From assembly GCA_963780865.1 (NCBI GenBank), contig CAWADT010000017.1, forward strand, positions 1 through 64,000: DNA of 64,000 bases, given 5' to 3'. Shown in pieces: positions 55,301-62,990 of the stretch (positions within the stretch are counted from its first letter, which is position 1; each line of letters begins with the position of its first letter). The notes under the pieces were generated by a model that was given only the letters and a program-made list of their open reading frames with translations, made no database searches and was not told where the DNA came from. The stretch comes from FEN-1073 sp963780865 (GTDB lineage Bacteria; Chloroflexota; Anaerolineae; Anaerolineales; RBG-16-64-43). The position numbers and the translations under genes were made by a program.

Positions 55301-56429
55301 GTGGAGCGCGCCGCGGACGTTTACGGTGAAAGCGCTGATCCCGGCGACGCCTGTTTTGAATGCTCCCGCCACGGGTTCCATGACCGAATCAGACGTGTTG
55401 CAGGTATTCTGGCTCACCACCGCCAATGCCAGCACCTATGAGATTCAGCTTTCCACCTCATCCGCTTTTAGCACGCTTGGCGATCACGGAACCTCCGGCA
55501 CCCTGAATTACACAACCTCGACCCTGGCCTTTGGCAATTGGTACTGGCGCGTGCGCGGCGTGAACCTGGATGGCGAACCCGGATCCTGGAGTGCCAGCCG
55601 CTACTTCACGATCTACCCCAGCTTCAACGAGGAATTCAACGGCGACTTGAGTAATTGGCTTCCAAGCAGCCTTACTTATTGGCAGATTAATTCCGGTGTA
55701 TTGAACCTCCTTGGCGATGGTGGATGTGGCGGTGTTGATAATTGTTATGCTGATTATTCTAATGTTTATAATGGTGCTATCACTGATTTCACCGATTTTA
55801 CCTTCCGCGCAAGAATGAAACGCGACCTTCATGAAGATACCGCTTTTAACATTTGTACTTGGGGTTATCCAGAATATCTATGCTATATTGCACCTGATCA
55901 GGGAATATTTGTTCGCGCAACGGTTGATTCGTATGGATGGCCAATAAATGGTTATTATTTCGCGAGTTACACTGAGATTATTTATGATTCATATTATGGT
56001 TATTATTATGAGGAACTAGGTTATAATATTTATAAAATAACCAATGGTTACTGGACATGGTTAGGACCTTCGAGTCTCAATGGGGACATTTTCGGGAATT
56101 ACAATTTCGATAATTTATATAACGTTGATCGGGTTACGGCTATTGGAAATAAACTGTATTTCTATATCAATAATACACTGGTATATACCTTGACGGATAG
56201 TTCATATACGCATGGCAAAGTTGGCATCCTGGCGGGCAGTGAATTTGGCAATTACGGAGATCAAACGCTTTATATTGATTATGCCAGATTGGGTATGCCG
56301 GTTACTTCGCCGATTTCCGGCGAGTCCGCGGATCCAAGTTTGAAGACTATCAAGTTCTCGGATTTGCCAAGCGCGGTGCAGAAGAACTTTATTGCAATTC
56401 AAAATAAGGTTATTTCGAGCCGGAAATAG
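49305..56429 (+). CDS. Giant secreted subtilisin-like protease (S8) with about 17 Ig/FN3-like repeats
   Basis: 2374 residues. In order: a signal peptide (MLIGIVILAVLLAAPI), a Thr/Pro/Glu-rich linker, an inhibitor-I9 propeptide (HYIVVYKDN to VDYIEPDQ), and a proteinase-K/aqualysin-type S8 domain with Asp (VVDTGI, about 245), His (GHGTHVSG, about 278) and Ser (GTSMAAPH, about 431). About 17 modules of 95 residues alternate in two types (ELQYSTSSSFASG... and AGYEFVYDNDADF...), each ending in YYWRVRA. A final AT-rich concanavalin-like domain lies at about 2105-2350. GGAGG precedes the start. No membrane anchor or LPxTG is seen, so it is probably released or held by its modules. Confidence 0.92.
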   Translation: MMKNNNALRNMLIGIVILAVLLAAPIPSNGAVVHAQEDSATPSLEATLPPTEEPTSIPTLVPTDSATEEPTLTSTPTATEESTSTETPTGATTPTETPTVTPTGSPTSTSTMGPTSRPFDLSDINNHYIVVYKDNVNFTAKVSRWNTAITAMGGKMMFTFSKVLHGFAAAIPPEALDQIKQDPDVDYIEPDQIITLDNIELPSLTYTDTQSSPDWGLDRIDQQLLPLDNLYHYDYTGNWVNVYVVDTGIRTSHTEFGGRASMDFDAVGDGYGTDCNGHGTHVSGTIGGATYGVAKNTRLHGIRVLNCEGSGTTSTIIAGIEWVTTHHADPAVVNMSLGGNGTDTAMETAINNSISAGITYVVAAGNSADNACNYFPARIPAAITVAATDDTDTMAYFSNYGSCVDIFAPGVDILSAYGTGDSDTAVLSGTSMAAPHVTGAVALYLQEYPSATPAQVASALINNSTKNVVIYPNGSPNRMLYTYNIPVAPALSAPAAGYQTTNTTPTLTWNTVPDGLTYELQYSTSSSFASGNVNVPGLGTSYTFGSPLADGHYYWRVRAVNVNAAAGAWSASRDFTVDTTGPAAPTLSSPADAATLRGTTAFSWTAPATAAGYEFVYDNDADFSSPLIDNSALTATSFTVTNPGRGSYYWRVRARDALGNWGAWSAARTFTVKAPIPATPTLSSPAAGYQTTNTTPALSWTTALNGDTYELQYSTSSSFASGNVNVPGLGTSYTFGSPLADGHYYWRVRAVNLDSEPGSWSASRDFTVDTTGPAAPTLSAPADAATLIGTTAFSWTAPATAAGYEFVYDNDADFGSPVADNSALTATSFTVTNPALGSYYWRVRAKDALGNWGAWSAARTFTVTAPIPAAPALSSPAAGFQTTNTMPTLNWNTVPYGDTYELQYSTSSSFASGNVNVPGLGTSYTFGSPLADGHYYWRVRAVNVNAAAGAWSASRDFTVDTTGPAAPTLSSPADAATLRGTTAFSWTAPATAAGYEFVYDNDADFSSPLIDNSALTATSFTVTNPGRGSYYWRVRARDALGNWGAWSAARTFTVKAPIPATPTLSSPAAGYQTTNTTPALSWTTALNGDTYELQYSTSSSFASGNVNVPGLGTSYTFGSPLADGHYYWRVRAVNLDSEPGSWSASRDFTVDTTGPAAPTLSAPADAATLIGTTAFSWTAPATAAGYEFVYDNDADFGSPVADNSALTATSFTVTNPALGSYYWRVRAKDALGNWGAWSAARTFTVTAPIPAAPALSSPAAGFQTTNTMPTLNWNTVPYGDTYELQYSTSSSFASGNVNVPGLGTSYTFGSPLADGHYYWRVRAVNVNAAAGAWSASRDFTVDTTGPAAPTLSSPADAATLRGTTAFSWTAPATAAGYEFVYDNDADFSSPLIDNSALTATSFTVTNPGRGSYYWRVRARDALGNWGAWSAARTFTVKAPIPATPTLSSPAAGYQTTNTTPALSWTTALNGDTYELQYSTSSSFASGNVNVPGLGTSYTFGSPLADGHYYWRVRAVNLDSEPGSWSSSRDFTVDTTGPAAPALSAPAVDATVVGTPSFTWTAPATATGYEWQANPTNDFSAPAYTSPVLTATSYTPATLPQGDLYWEVRAKDALGNWGPWSSARHVYVQAAVPAAPALSSPAAGFQTTNTMPTLNWNTVPYGNTYELQYSTSSSFASGNVNVPGLGTSYTFGSPLADGHYYWRVRAVNVNAAAGAWSASRDFTVDTAGPVAPALSSPADAATLRGTTAFSWTAPATAAGYEFVYDNDADFSSPVIDNSALTATSFTVTNPARGSYYWRVRAKDALGNWGAWSAARTFVINAPIPATPGLSSPAAGFQTTNATPTLTWTTAFNGNTYELQYSTSSSFASYVNVNGLGTNYTFGSPLSDGHYYWRVRAANLDSESGPWSAIRDFTVDTTGPAAPALSAPADAATLRGTTAFSWTAPATAAGYEFVYDNDADFGSPLVDNSALTATSFTVTNPARGSYYWRVRAKDALGNWGPWSAPRTFTVKALIPATPVLNAPATGSMTESDVLQVFWLTTANASTYEIQLSTSSAFSTLGDHGTSGTLNYTTSTLAFGNWYWRVRGVNLDGEPGSWSASRYFTIYPSFNEEFNGDLSNWLPSSLTYWQINSGVLNLLGDGGCGGVDNCYADYSNVYNGAITDFTDFTFRARMKRDLHEDTAFNICTWGYPEYLCYIAPDQGIFVRATVDSYGWPINGYYFASYTEIIYDSYYGYYYEELGYNIYKITNGYWTWLGPSSLNGDIFGNYNFDNLYNVDRVTAIGNKLYFYINNTLVYTLTDSSYTHGKVGILAGSEFGNYGDQTLYIDYARLGMPVTSPISGESADPSLKTIKFSDLPSAVQKNFIAIQNKVISSRK
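50859..53945 (+). repeat. 1146-bp tandem repeat inside the protease gene
   Basis: Units 50859-52004 and 52005-53150 and a partial third copy to about 53945 are almost identical at DNA level (only isolated base differences such as CGA/CAA near 50874 and G/A near 53048). 1146 bp equals 382 residues, that is four Ig/FN3-like modules, so each duplication keeps the frame. The flanking modules (53946-55610) are of the same family but diverged. Confidence 0.9.
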
Positions 56430-56474
56430 TCTTTCGGGAAGATGGAATCCCCGGGTTTTCTGCTGACCTAAAAA

Positions 56475-56524
56475 CACCTTCGCCCCCCACGCTTTACAAC
56501 CCCGGGGGGCGAAGGTGCATTTTT
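56475..56524 (+). terminator. Rho-independent terminator of the protease gene
   Basis: A 14-bp perfect stem (56475-56488 with 56504-56517, 15-base loop) followed by TTTTT, 45 bases after the protease stop. A five-A run before the stem makes it potentially bidirectional. Confidence 0.85.
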
Positions 56525-56580
56525 ATAATTCGCGGCCAAACAATTTCCTCCTGCTTTTTATGAAAATAAACGTGCCGTAG

Positions 56581-57054
56581 CTGATCCTGCGCGCGCTGGC
56601 TCAGCAAGCCGGAAAGGATATCGCCGGCGCCTTAACCTCCCTGGAGCGCGCCCTGGCGCTGGCCGAACCGAGCGGTTATTTGCGCCTGTTTGCGAACGAA
56701 GGCCGGCCCATGCAATCATTGATCGATAATTACCGGTCGCGGTTTGGAAGCGCCCAACCGCAATGGTAAGACTACGTCAAAAAGTTATTGGCGGCCTTTG
56801 CCCGGCCCGTCTCGCTCCTTCCCTCCAACCTCGGCCGTCCGCAATCGGAAACCACGCTCGAGCCGCTCTCCGCGCGCGAACTGGAAGTGGTGCGCCTGCT
56901 GGCCACCGGAGCCACCAACGCGCAAATTGCGCGGACGCTGGTGATCACCATCAATACGACAAAAAAACATCTCACCAATATTTTCTGGAAAATGGGGGTG
57001 TCCAATCGGACTCAGGCGGCGACGCGCGCACGCGAGCTCGGCTGGCTGGCATAA
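56581..57054 (+). pseudogene. C-terminal remnant of a MalT-like LuxR regulator
   Basis: Reads RALAQQAGKDIAGALTSLERALALAEPSGYLRLF, the usual end of the TPR-like region, then an in-frame TAA at 56767-56769, then LEPLSARELEVVRLLATGATNAQIARTLVITINTTKKHLTNIFWKMGVSNR (GerE/LuxR helix-turn-helix) and a stop at 57052-57054. A TAG immediately precedes 56581 and no NTPase domain is upstream. The N-terminal 700 or so residues are therefore gone. Confidence 0.82.
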
Positions 57055-57109
57055 CCGCTTCCCGAAGAACAGCCTCTTCGCGCTCCCTCCAGCGCATTTC
57101 CCTCCCCAA

Positions 57110-57145
57110 ATGAATGACTGCGCGGCAAGCCGCGCGGTCATTCAT
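57110..57145 (-). terminator. Hairpin ending the amino-sugar operon
   Basis: A 17-bp stem with one mismatch and an AA loop (57110-57126 with 57129-57145) that touches the stop codon of the SIS gene. Only a short TTT follows on the minus strand. The core is identical over 18 bases to the terminator at 2877-2902. Confidence 0.62.
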
Positions 57146-58173
57146 TACTCATTTGTAGTAATTTTCCCCGAATGCCGAAAGACGCCGTGTTCGAATCCGT
57201 TTCGAGAGGCGAGCGGGAAACTAAGCAGCTGAATAGGCAATATCTCGGCGACGGGTACTCCGATTCCTTCCCCGGCCGGGCAATGGATGCAGGGGAGGCC
57301 GGACGGTTCTTTGGCGGTAACGAGAAATACGCGCGCTCCGTATCCCTGTAAATCTTTTGCCAATTTTCGGTTGAGGTGCGCCGTCCGTTCCTCGCCTTCG
57401 AATACCAGCACCGTGAGCGAGGGATCCGCGAGTTCCAGAGGGCCGTGACGGAATTGCGCGGCGCTTAATCCCTGGGCCGCCACCTTGGCCGCTTCCTTGA
57501 GAATCAAGCCGGCCGTTTCCGCCGAAGCCAGGGAGATCCCGCGGCCGACGATGATCAGCCTGCTCCCATCGGTTATCTGGCCCTCCAGCCGGCGCGTATG
57601 CGCTTCCCAATCCTGCAGGTACGCTTCCGCCGCGGCGACCGCCGCATCCGCCTGCTTCCGCGCGGCAGTCAGGTCTCCGCCTGCGAAACTCAACGCCGCT
57701 AAAAAGTTGACCATCAGCGTATTGACATACGTCTTGGTGGCCACCGTATGTTCCTGCCCCGCCTGCATGGATATGTAAGCGTGCGCTTTTTGCGCCGCCG
57801 GGCTGGTTGGGTCGTTGGTGGTGGCCAGCACAAACGCCGCCTTTGGCGCGCTTTCCAGGAGCGCCACAATCTCCGCGCTGCGGCCGGATTGAGATACCAC
57901 CCACAGGAGTGTCTTGGGCGTGATCAACCGGCCGACCGAATGCAGCAGTTCCCCGGATTCGAGACACCACGCCGCCACGCCGTGCTCGGCGAGGGATTGC
58001 CAGGCCGGATAGCTGGCAAATAGCGACGTGCCCATCCCGGTGAGGATCACACGGTCGATGCTTCCATCGCTCAGGCGGCGCGCCGCATCCCGCAGCGGCG
58101 CCGGATCGAATCCATCCAGCGCGGCTCGTAGAGCGGAAGGCTGGGCAAGAATATCGGCAAGATAGGTATTCAA
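57145..58173 (-). CDS. SIS-domain sugar isomerase/deaminase (AgaS/GlmS-C type)
   Basis: 342 residues with two SIS domains, cytoplasmic. Sugar-phosphate binding loops: LTGMGTSLFASYPA, VSQSGRSAEIVALLE, TNDPTSPAA and later IVGRGISLASAETAGLILKEAAKVAAQ and FRHGPLELAD, the last typical of GlmS-like isomerases. The likely start is TTG at 58173, overlapping the TGA of the ROK gene (TTGA), because the family begins with NxYLxDILxQP, which matches NTYLADILAQP. It probably interconverts or deaminates an amino-sugar phosphate. Specificity unknown, though a GatZ/KbaZ gene nearby hints at galactosamine-type catabolism. Confidence 0.87.
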   Translation of the reverse strand: MNTYLADILAQPSALRAALDGFDPAPLRDAARRLSDGSIDRVILTGMGTSLFASYPAWQSLAEHGVAAWCLESGELLHSVGRLITPKTLLWVVSQSGRSAEIVALLESAPKAAFVLATTNDPTSPAAQKAHAYISMQAGQEHTVATKTYVNTLMVNFLAALSFAGGDLTAARKQADAAVAAAEAYLQDWEAHTRRLEGQITDGSRLIIVGRGISLASAETAGLILKEAAKVAAQGLSAAQFRHGPLELADPSLTVLVFEGEERTAHLNRKLAKDLQGYGARVFLVTAKEPSGLPCIHCPAGEGIGVPVAEILPIQLLSFPLASRNGFEHGVFRHSGKITTNE

Positions 58174-59156
58174 ACAATTCTTTCGGCCGGCGGAAGCGCC
58201 TGGATGGCCGTCAACGCCGCGCCGCACACTCCGGCGTTATCTCCCAGCTTTGCAGGCACGATGCAAACGTCGCGCGAAGGCATTAATACGCTATGCCGCT
58301 CAAGAATTTCGCGCACCATCGGTCGCAGCAGATCGTACGAACTCATGACGCTTCCGCCCAGCACGATGACTTCCGGCGCGAGGAAGGCGATGATATTGAC
58401 CAGCCCCAATCCGAGATACCGGCCCGCCTGTTGCGCAACCTCCAGCGCGGCTGGATCGCCGCGGCGGGCGGCTTCCATGGCGATGCCGGCGTTCACGCTC
58501 TCGATAGCCCCGCCCGCCATTTCCCACATCAATGAATTTTTTCTCTGGGCGGCTTTTTCCCGGGCAAGCTTTCCGAGGGCCGGGCCGGAGATCAGCAACT
58601 CCATGCAACCCCGCGCGCCGCAATAACACTCCGGTCCGCCCGGATCCAGCACCTGGTGCCCGGCTTCGCAATGCAAACCAGCCCAACCGCGATAGATGGA
58701 TCCATCCAAAATAAGCGCCGTCCCGACGCCGGTCCCCACCACAAGCGCGCCCAGGCGGTGCACACCCTTCCCGGCGCCCTGCCAATATTCTCCCAGCGCG
58801 GCGGCATCGGCGTCGTTTTCCAACGCCACGGGAACGTGAAAATGCGCGGAGAGAGGCGAGACAATTTCAACGTCCTTCCAGGACGGCAACGTCCATGGAT
58901 TTTGGATGATGCCGCGCGCCCGATCCAGCGGACCCGTGGAGCCGATGCCGATGCCGCGCAACGCCGTCGGCCCGGCGGAATTCAGAACCTCTTCGACAAG
59001 GTTGCGAACATTCTCCAGCCCCACGATCGGCCCGCGGGCAGCTTCTATCAGGGTTTGGCTGCGCGTCAGCAGAGTCCCGTCCATGGAAAATACGGCGGCC
59101 CGGACGTTGGTACCGCCCAAATCCATGCCGATCACAACATTCCTGGTTTGGGCCAT
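58170..59156 (-). CDS. ROK-family sugar kinase
   Basis: 328 residues from ATG 59156 (MAQTRNVVIGMDLGGTN). Phosphate-1 motif GMDLGGTNVRAAVF, catalytic-base Asp in LENDADAAALGEY, GTGVGTALILDG, and the zinc-binding ROK signature CYCGARGCMELLISG, so it is an enzyme rather than a repressor (no helix-turn-helix). It phosphorylates a hexose or N-acetylhexosamine. The stop overlaps the next start, showing translational coupling with the SIS isomerase, which should act on its product. Confidence 0.9.
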   Translation of the reverse strand: MAQTRNVVIGMDLGGTNVRAAVFSMDGTLLTRSQTLIEAARGPIVGLENVRNLVEEVLNSAGPTALRGIGIGSTGPLDRARGIIQNPWTLPSWKDVEIVSPLSAHFHVPVALENDADAAALGEYWQGAGKGVHRLGALVVGTGVGTALILDGSIYRGWAGLHCEAGHQVLDPGGPECYCGARGCMELLISGPALGKLAREKAAQRKNSLMWEMAGGAIESVNAGIAMEAARRGDPAALEVAQQAGRYLGLGLVNIIAFLAPEVIVLGGSVMSSYDLLRPMVREILERHSVLMPSRDVCIVPAKLGDNAGVCGAALTAIQALPPAERIV

Positions 59157-59334
59157 GCCATTTCCTTTTCCCGAAATCCATTTCCAATTCTGCGACGGAG
59201 ATTCGTAACAAGAGTTCTGGGAACGATTATGCCCCGCTTTTTCCACGCCAAACCCCGGATCCCCGTCCTTTTCCCACTGGGAAGAGGTTCGGAATCCTGG
59301 CTGTGAAATTCCCAAAGCGGTGCGCAGCCCCGCG

Positions 59335-60378
59335 CTATGGCAATGCTTTCTGCAGCGCCTCGAGTTCCGGCTCGCCCTCTCCCAGCGGCAGCGTGACCTT
59401 GCCGCGGCGCGTCGCCGATCGGCACGCCGCCATCATCACCTCGAAACCGCGAAACGCCTTCTCTCCGTTGCACGGATGCAACTTCTGCGGATCATCCAAC
59501 CACTCGGCAATGTCCTGGATGTACGGCGGCATGTCGTGCTCGTAGTCCATGCCGCCCGTTCCGGATTGCATGCCATCCTTCGTCACCGCCCGCCAACCGC
59601 CGCCCGCGCCCCCGCCGCCGGTCAATACTTCCGCGAAGCCTTCCGTCCCCTGCGCCCCCACGCGGCATTTCCGCCACCACGCTTCCACTTCCGGCACATC
59701 CGGCGCGCCCGCTCCGCATTCGATGATCCCGCGCACTCCGTTGGCGTACTGCACCAGGGCGGCAATATAATCCGGCGAGCTGTGCACGTCCGCAAACTTT
59801 TCTTTCCCGTCCGCTTGTCCCATCACCCACTCCGCTTCCGCATCCCCGTTGTACCATCCCGCGTATTCGATCAGATGGGTCATCATATGCAGCATCCAGC
59901 CCGTGGCATGCCCGTAGACCGTATGCACCCGCCCGATCGCGCCGCTGGCGATGATCTCCTTAACCTTCCGATAGTGATCGCCATAGCGGTGTTGGTGGCT
60001 TACCACCGACTTTATTCCGGTCTTCCGGAGCAAATCGCGTATCTCCAGCGCCTCGTTCATCGACATGGCCATAGGCTTCTCGAACGCGATCAGCTTCACT
60101 CCCGCTTCCACCCCAGCCCGGATCAGCGGCAGGCGCACTTGCGGCAGCGTGCAGAAGATGAACACGTCCGGCCTAACGTCCGCCAGCAACGCGGCGGCAT
60201 CCGGATCGGTATGTTCCACTCCATACTTCTGCCTGGCCGCATCCAACCGAGCCGCATCGATATCGCACAGACCCGTCAGCCGGAAGCGCGGGTTCGCAGC
60301 GACCGCGGCGACGTGATGCATCCCGCGCTTTCCCAGCCCCGCCACCGCCACCGTGTACGTTCGTTTTTCCTGGCTCAT
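59335..60378 (-). CDS. Gfo/Idh/MocA-family oxidoreductase
   Basis: 347 residues. N-terminal Rossmann fold VAVAGLGKRGMHHVAAV, CDIDAARLDAA, then the family motif FEKPMAMS with the catalytic Lys, and SHQHRYGDHYRKVKEI. The substrate domain has MLHMMTHLIEY, where the second half usually provides the active-site His. A Gly-rich insert (GGGGAGGG) is unusual. The start at 60378 has GAGG in the end of the upstream gene. Paired with a DegT aminotransferase it could supply the keto-sugar or keto-cyclitol that is aminated. Confidence 0.9.
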   Translation of the reverse strand: MSQEKRTYTVAVAGLGKRGMHHVAAVAANPRFRLTGLCDIDAARLDAARQKYGVEHTDPDAAALLADVRPDVFIFCTLPQVRLPLIRAGVEAGVKLIAFEKPMAMSMNEALEIRDLLRKTGIKSVVSHQHRYGDHYRKVKEIIASGAIGRVHTVYGHATGWMLHMMTHLIEYAGWYNGDAEAEWVMGQADGKEKFADVHSSPDYIAALVQYANGVRGIIECGAGAPDVPEVEAWWRKCRVGAQGTEGFAEVLTGGGGAGGGWRAVTKDGMQSGTGGMDYEHDMPPYIQDIAEWLDDPQKLHPCNGEKAFRGFEVMMAACRSATRRGKVTLPLGEGEPELEALQKALP

Positions 60379-60385
60379 CGTATCC

Positions 60386-61513
60386 TCACCCCCCTTTGTG
60401 CTTCGGCCAATCGCACGCTGTCCGAACGACGTACTGCACTTCCTCGTCCGTCAGTTCCGGGAACATCGGCAGCGAGATGCACGAGGCGGCGCTCTTCTCC
60501 GCGTTGGTCAGCGGCGCGACAATGCGCGCAGCCTTGCCCCACGGGAAGCCTTCCTGCCTGTGGATCGCGATCGAGTAGTGCGTCTTCGCGTCGATCCCGT
60601 TCTTGTTCAGATAGTCGAGCATTGGGTTGCGGTCGGCCGGATCCTTCGTCTCCACCTCGTACAAGTGGTATACATGCCTGTACCCCGGCCGGGCGCGGGG
60701 CAAATCCAGAAAGTCGCAGCCCTTCAACCCGGTGTCATATTGCTTCGCGATGGCAATCCGGCGGTCGCTCCACGCCCCGATATGCTTCAGCTTGGCGCTC
60801 AGAATGCCGGCGTGCAAATCGTCCAGCCGGCTGTTGAACCCCATGCTGTGCACGTCCCGCTTGCCCGATCCGTGGTTCCGCAGCTTGCGAACCTTGTCGT
60901 TGATATAGGCGTGATTTGTCCAGATCGCTCCGCCGTCGCCGAAGGTCCCTAGATTTTTCTGGATGATGAAGCTGATGCAGACCGCGTCCGACAGTTCGCC
61001 GATCCGGAAATCATCCCCGCGCGCGTCGATCCCCTGGGCGTTGTCCTCCACCACGAGCAATCCAAACTCGTCGGCGATTTTCCGGATCTCGCGCATCGGC
61101 GCGCACTGACCATAGAGATGCACCGGCACGATCGCTTTGGTGCGCCGCGTGATCGCCTTTCGGATCGCCGCCGGATCGATGCAGCGCGTCTCCTTATCGC
61201 AATCCACCAGGACCGCCGTGCAGCCCGCGATCCAGATCGCTTCCGCGGTGGCGAAGAACGTGTTGGCGTTGGTGATTACCTCGTCGCCATCGCCCAGTCC
61301 CAGCGCCATAAACGTCAGCCAGAGCGCATCCGTCCCGTTGCCCACGCCGATGGCGTATTTTGCTCCGGCGTAGGCCGCCAGCTCCTCTTCGAACTTCTTC
61401 AGCATCGGACCTTGCACGTACTGCCCGCTGAGAATCACCTCCTGCATCTTGGCGTCGATCTCGCTTTTTATGTTTTGGTATTGCCGCACGTGTCCGTAAA
61501 AAGGTACGTTCAT
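60386..61513 (-). CDS. DegT/DnrJ/EryC1-family PLP aminotransferase
   Basis: 375 residues from ATG 61513 (MNVPFYGHVRQY) with a GGAAGGAG site. VGNGTDALWLTFMALGLGDGDEVI, VPVHLYGQCAPM and VEDNAQGIDA are typical, and the PLP Lys is in FIIQKNLGTFGDGG, where Gln replaces the usual Thr/Gly before Lys. RNHGSGKRD and GFNSRLDDLHAGIL complete the active site. Members aminate keto-sugars or keto-cyclitols with glutamate or glutamine. First gene of a four-gene minus-strand operon. The 61514-61761 gap upstream shows no clear promoter. Confidence 0.9.
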   Translation of the reverse strand: MNVPFYGHVRQYQNIKSEIDAKMQEVILSGQYVQGPMLKKFEEELAAYAGAKYAIGVGNGTDALWLTFMALGLGDGDEVITNANTFFATAEAIWIAGCTAVLVDCDKETRCIDPAAIRKAITRRTKAIVPVHLYGQCAPMREIRKIADEFGLLVVEDNAQGIDARGDDFRIGELSDAVCISFIIQKNLGTFGDGGAIWTNHAYINDKVRKLRNHGSGKRDVHSMGFNSRLDDLHAGILSAKLKHIGAWSDRRIAIAKQYDTGLKGCDFLDLPRARPGYRHVYHLYEVETKDPADRNPMLDYLNKNGIDAKTHYSIAIHRQEGFPWGKAARIVAPLTNAEKSAASCISLPMFPELTDEEVQYVVRTACDWPKHKGG

Positions 61514-61761
61514 GGTAGTCGCTCCTTCCTTTGAGATTTTTTGCATCACGATAGTCTACGCAATCGCAGGCCGCGATGGAGGCCGTTGGAATCCGAAGAT
61601 AAGGGCTGTCGGCGGAGCCGCCCCGTCCCTGCGCCGGAAGTTATGTCGCCCGATATCATGTCGCTGATTTTTATTTTTTCCCTCCCGACGAATTCTGCGC
61701 ACCGCCGCTTCACCGGTGGAATTCATGCCGGAGATGCACCCGTTCCACGCCGGAAGACCGG

Positions 61762-62955
61762 CTACGAGAGTTTGGTGACCGTGTAGAAATCGGACGAATT
61801 GTGTAAAACATGGGTGACGGCACCCATCACAACCGCCTTCGATCCCAAACTAGACGAGACGATTCGCGGACAATTGGGAATTGTTCCATCGATCCTTTGA
61901 ATCACAGGTTGCAGCACCCAATCCGCCGCACGAATAAGATCCCCGCCCAGGATAATGAGTTCCGGGTCGAAGAAAGAAATCACGCCGGCAACGCCTATAG
62001 CCAGGTAATCGAGAGTTTCCTCCAGGATGGGTTTTGCCCAACTCTCGCCCTTGCTGGCGGCGTTGAAAAAATCCTCTAAGGTCAACTCTTCCAGAGCGGC
62101 TGCGGGACGGGATCCTTCCAGCGCAATTCTCGCCCGCGCGATGATTCCTATACCGGAGGCCATGCTTTCCAGCGCGCCATAACCACCATCGCGCTTGCCA
62201 AGGAATGCGCGCCCGGGCATCAGGTATCCCACTTCTCCGGACGCCTCATGCGCTCCCCGGTACAGGGTTCCATTGACAATGATTCCCGCGCCGATACCGA
62301 TCCCGATCACCAGCAGAACAAGATTGGGAATATGCTGACCGGCGCCATACCAAAACTCGCCCAGCGCGGCGAGGTTGGCATCGTTATCCACCATGATGGG
62401 AAGATGGAACCGGGCGGCCAGCTTTTCCCGCAGCGGGTAGTCGCGCCAGTTGAGGCTGCCGGATTCAACGACGATCCCTTCTTTGTGGAGGGTCACGCCG
62501 GCCGCACCCACCCCCACCCCCCATACCTTCTTCCCCGCGAGCTTCGGGCTGGCAAGGAGCCTTTCAATTAATTCCGTGAGAAAAATGAAATTCTCCTCCC
62601 CTTCGCGGCTTCGATGCCCGAAGTCCACTTCTTCCAGGATGTTGCCGCCAAAATCGGCAATCGCGCCAAACATATGCGTGCCGCTCAAATCGATTCCAAT
62701 GACCACATTCTTTTCCGAATTGAATTCCAATAAAGTCCGGCGCCGTCCTCCGCTCCACTGTGTGTCGGAGTGGGGTTGAACCAAACCCTCCTTGAGCAGC
62801 TCGTCCACTATCCGCATGACTGTGGGCAAGCTGACGTTAAGCCGCCTGGCAATCAACGTCCGCGAGATGGGGCTTTCGCGGCGCAAAAGATCTAATACAG
62901 CCGTGCGGTTGATGCTGCGCATTTCTGTCGCGGTTATCGTGAGTGATTCAGCCAT
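61762..62955 (-). CDS. ROK-family transcriptional repressor (NagC/XylR/Mlc type)
   Basis: 397 residues. N-terminal winged helix (RTAVLDLLRRESPISRTLIARRLNVSLPTVMRIVDELLKEG) followed by a ROK sugar-binding domain (VIGIDLSGTHMFGAI, VDNDANLAALGEFW, IGIGIGAGIIVNG). The CxCGxxGCxE zinc motif is absent (the region reads GYLMPGRAFLGKRDGG), so it is probably not a kinase. A 25-base palindromic cluster lies 36 bases upstream. Likely controls the neighbouring amino-sugar operon and/or gatZ in response to a sugar. Confidence 0.9.
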   Translation of the reverse strand: MAESLTITATEMRSINRTAVLDLLRRESPISRTLIARRLNVSLPTVMRIVDELLKEGLVQPHSDTQWSGGRRRTLLEFNSEKNVVIGIDLSGTHMFGAIADFGGNILEEVDFGHRSREGEENFIFLTELIERLLASPKLAGKKVWGVGVGAAGVTLHKEGIVVESGSLNWRDYPLREKLAARFHLPIMVDNDANLAALGEFWYGAGQHIPNLVLLVIGIGIGAGIIVNGTLYRGAHEASGEVGYLMPGRAFLGKRDGGYGALESMASGIGIIARARIALEGSRPAAALEELTLEDFFNAASKGESWAKPILEETLDYLAIGVAGVISFFDPELIILGGDLIRAADWVLQPVIQRIDGTIPNCPRIVSSSLGSKAVVMGAVTHVLHNSSDFYTVTKLS

Positions 62956-62990
62956 GTGCTCCTATCAAGAAAAATGGTTATTTACATCGT

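Noticed and set aside
59320..60837. 505-codon open frame antisense to the Gfo/Idh and DegT genes
   Set aside because: Shadow of two well-recognised genes; rich in His/Arg/Pro, typical for reverse-strand reading of GC-rich coding DNA.
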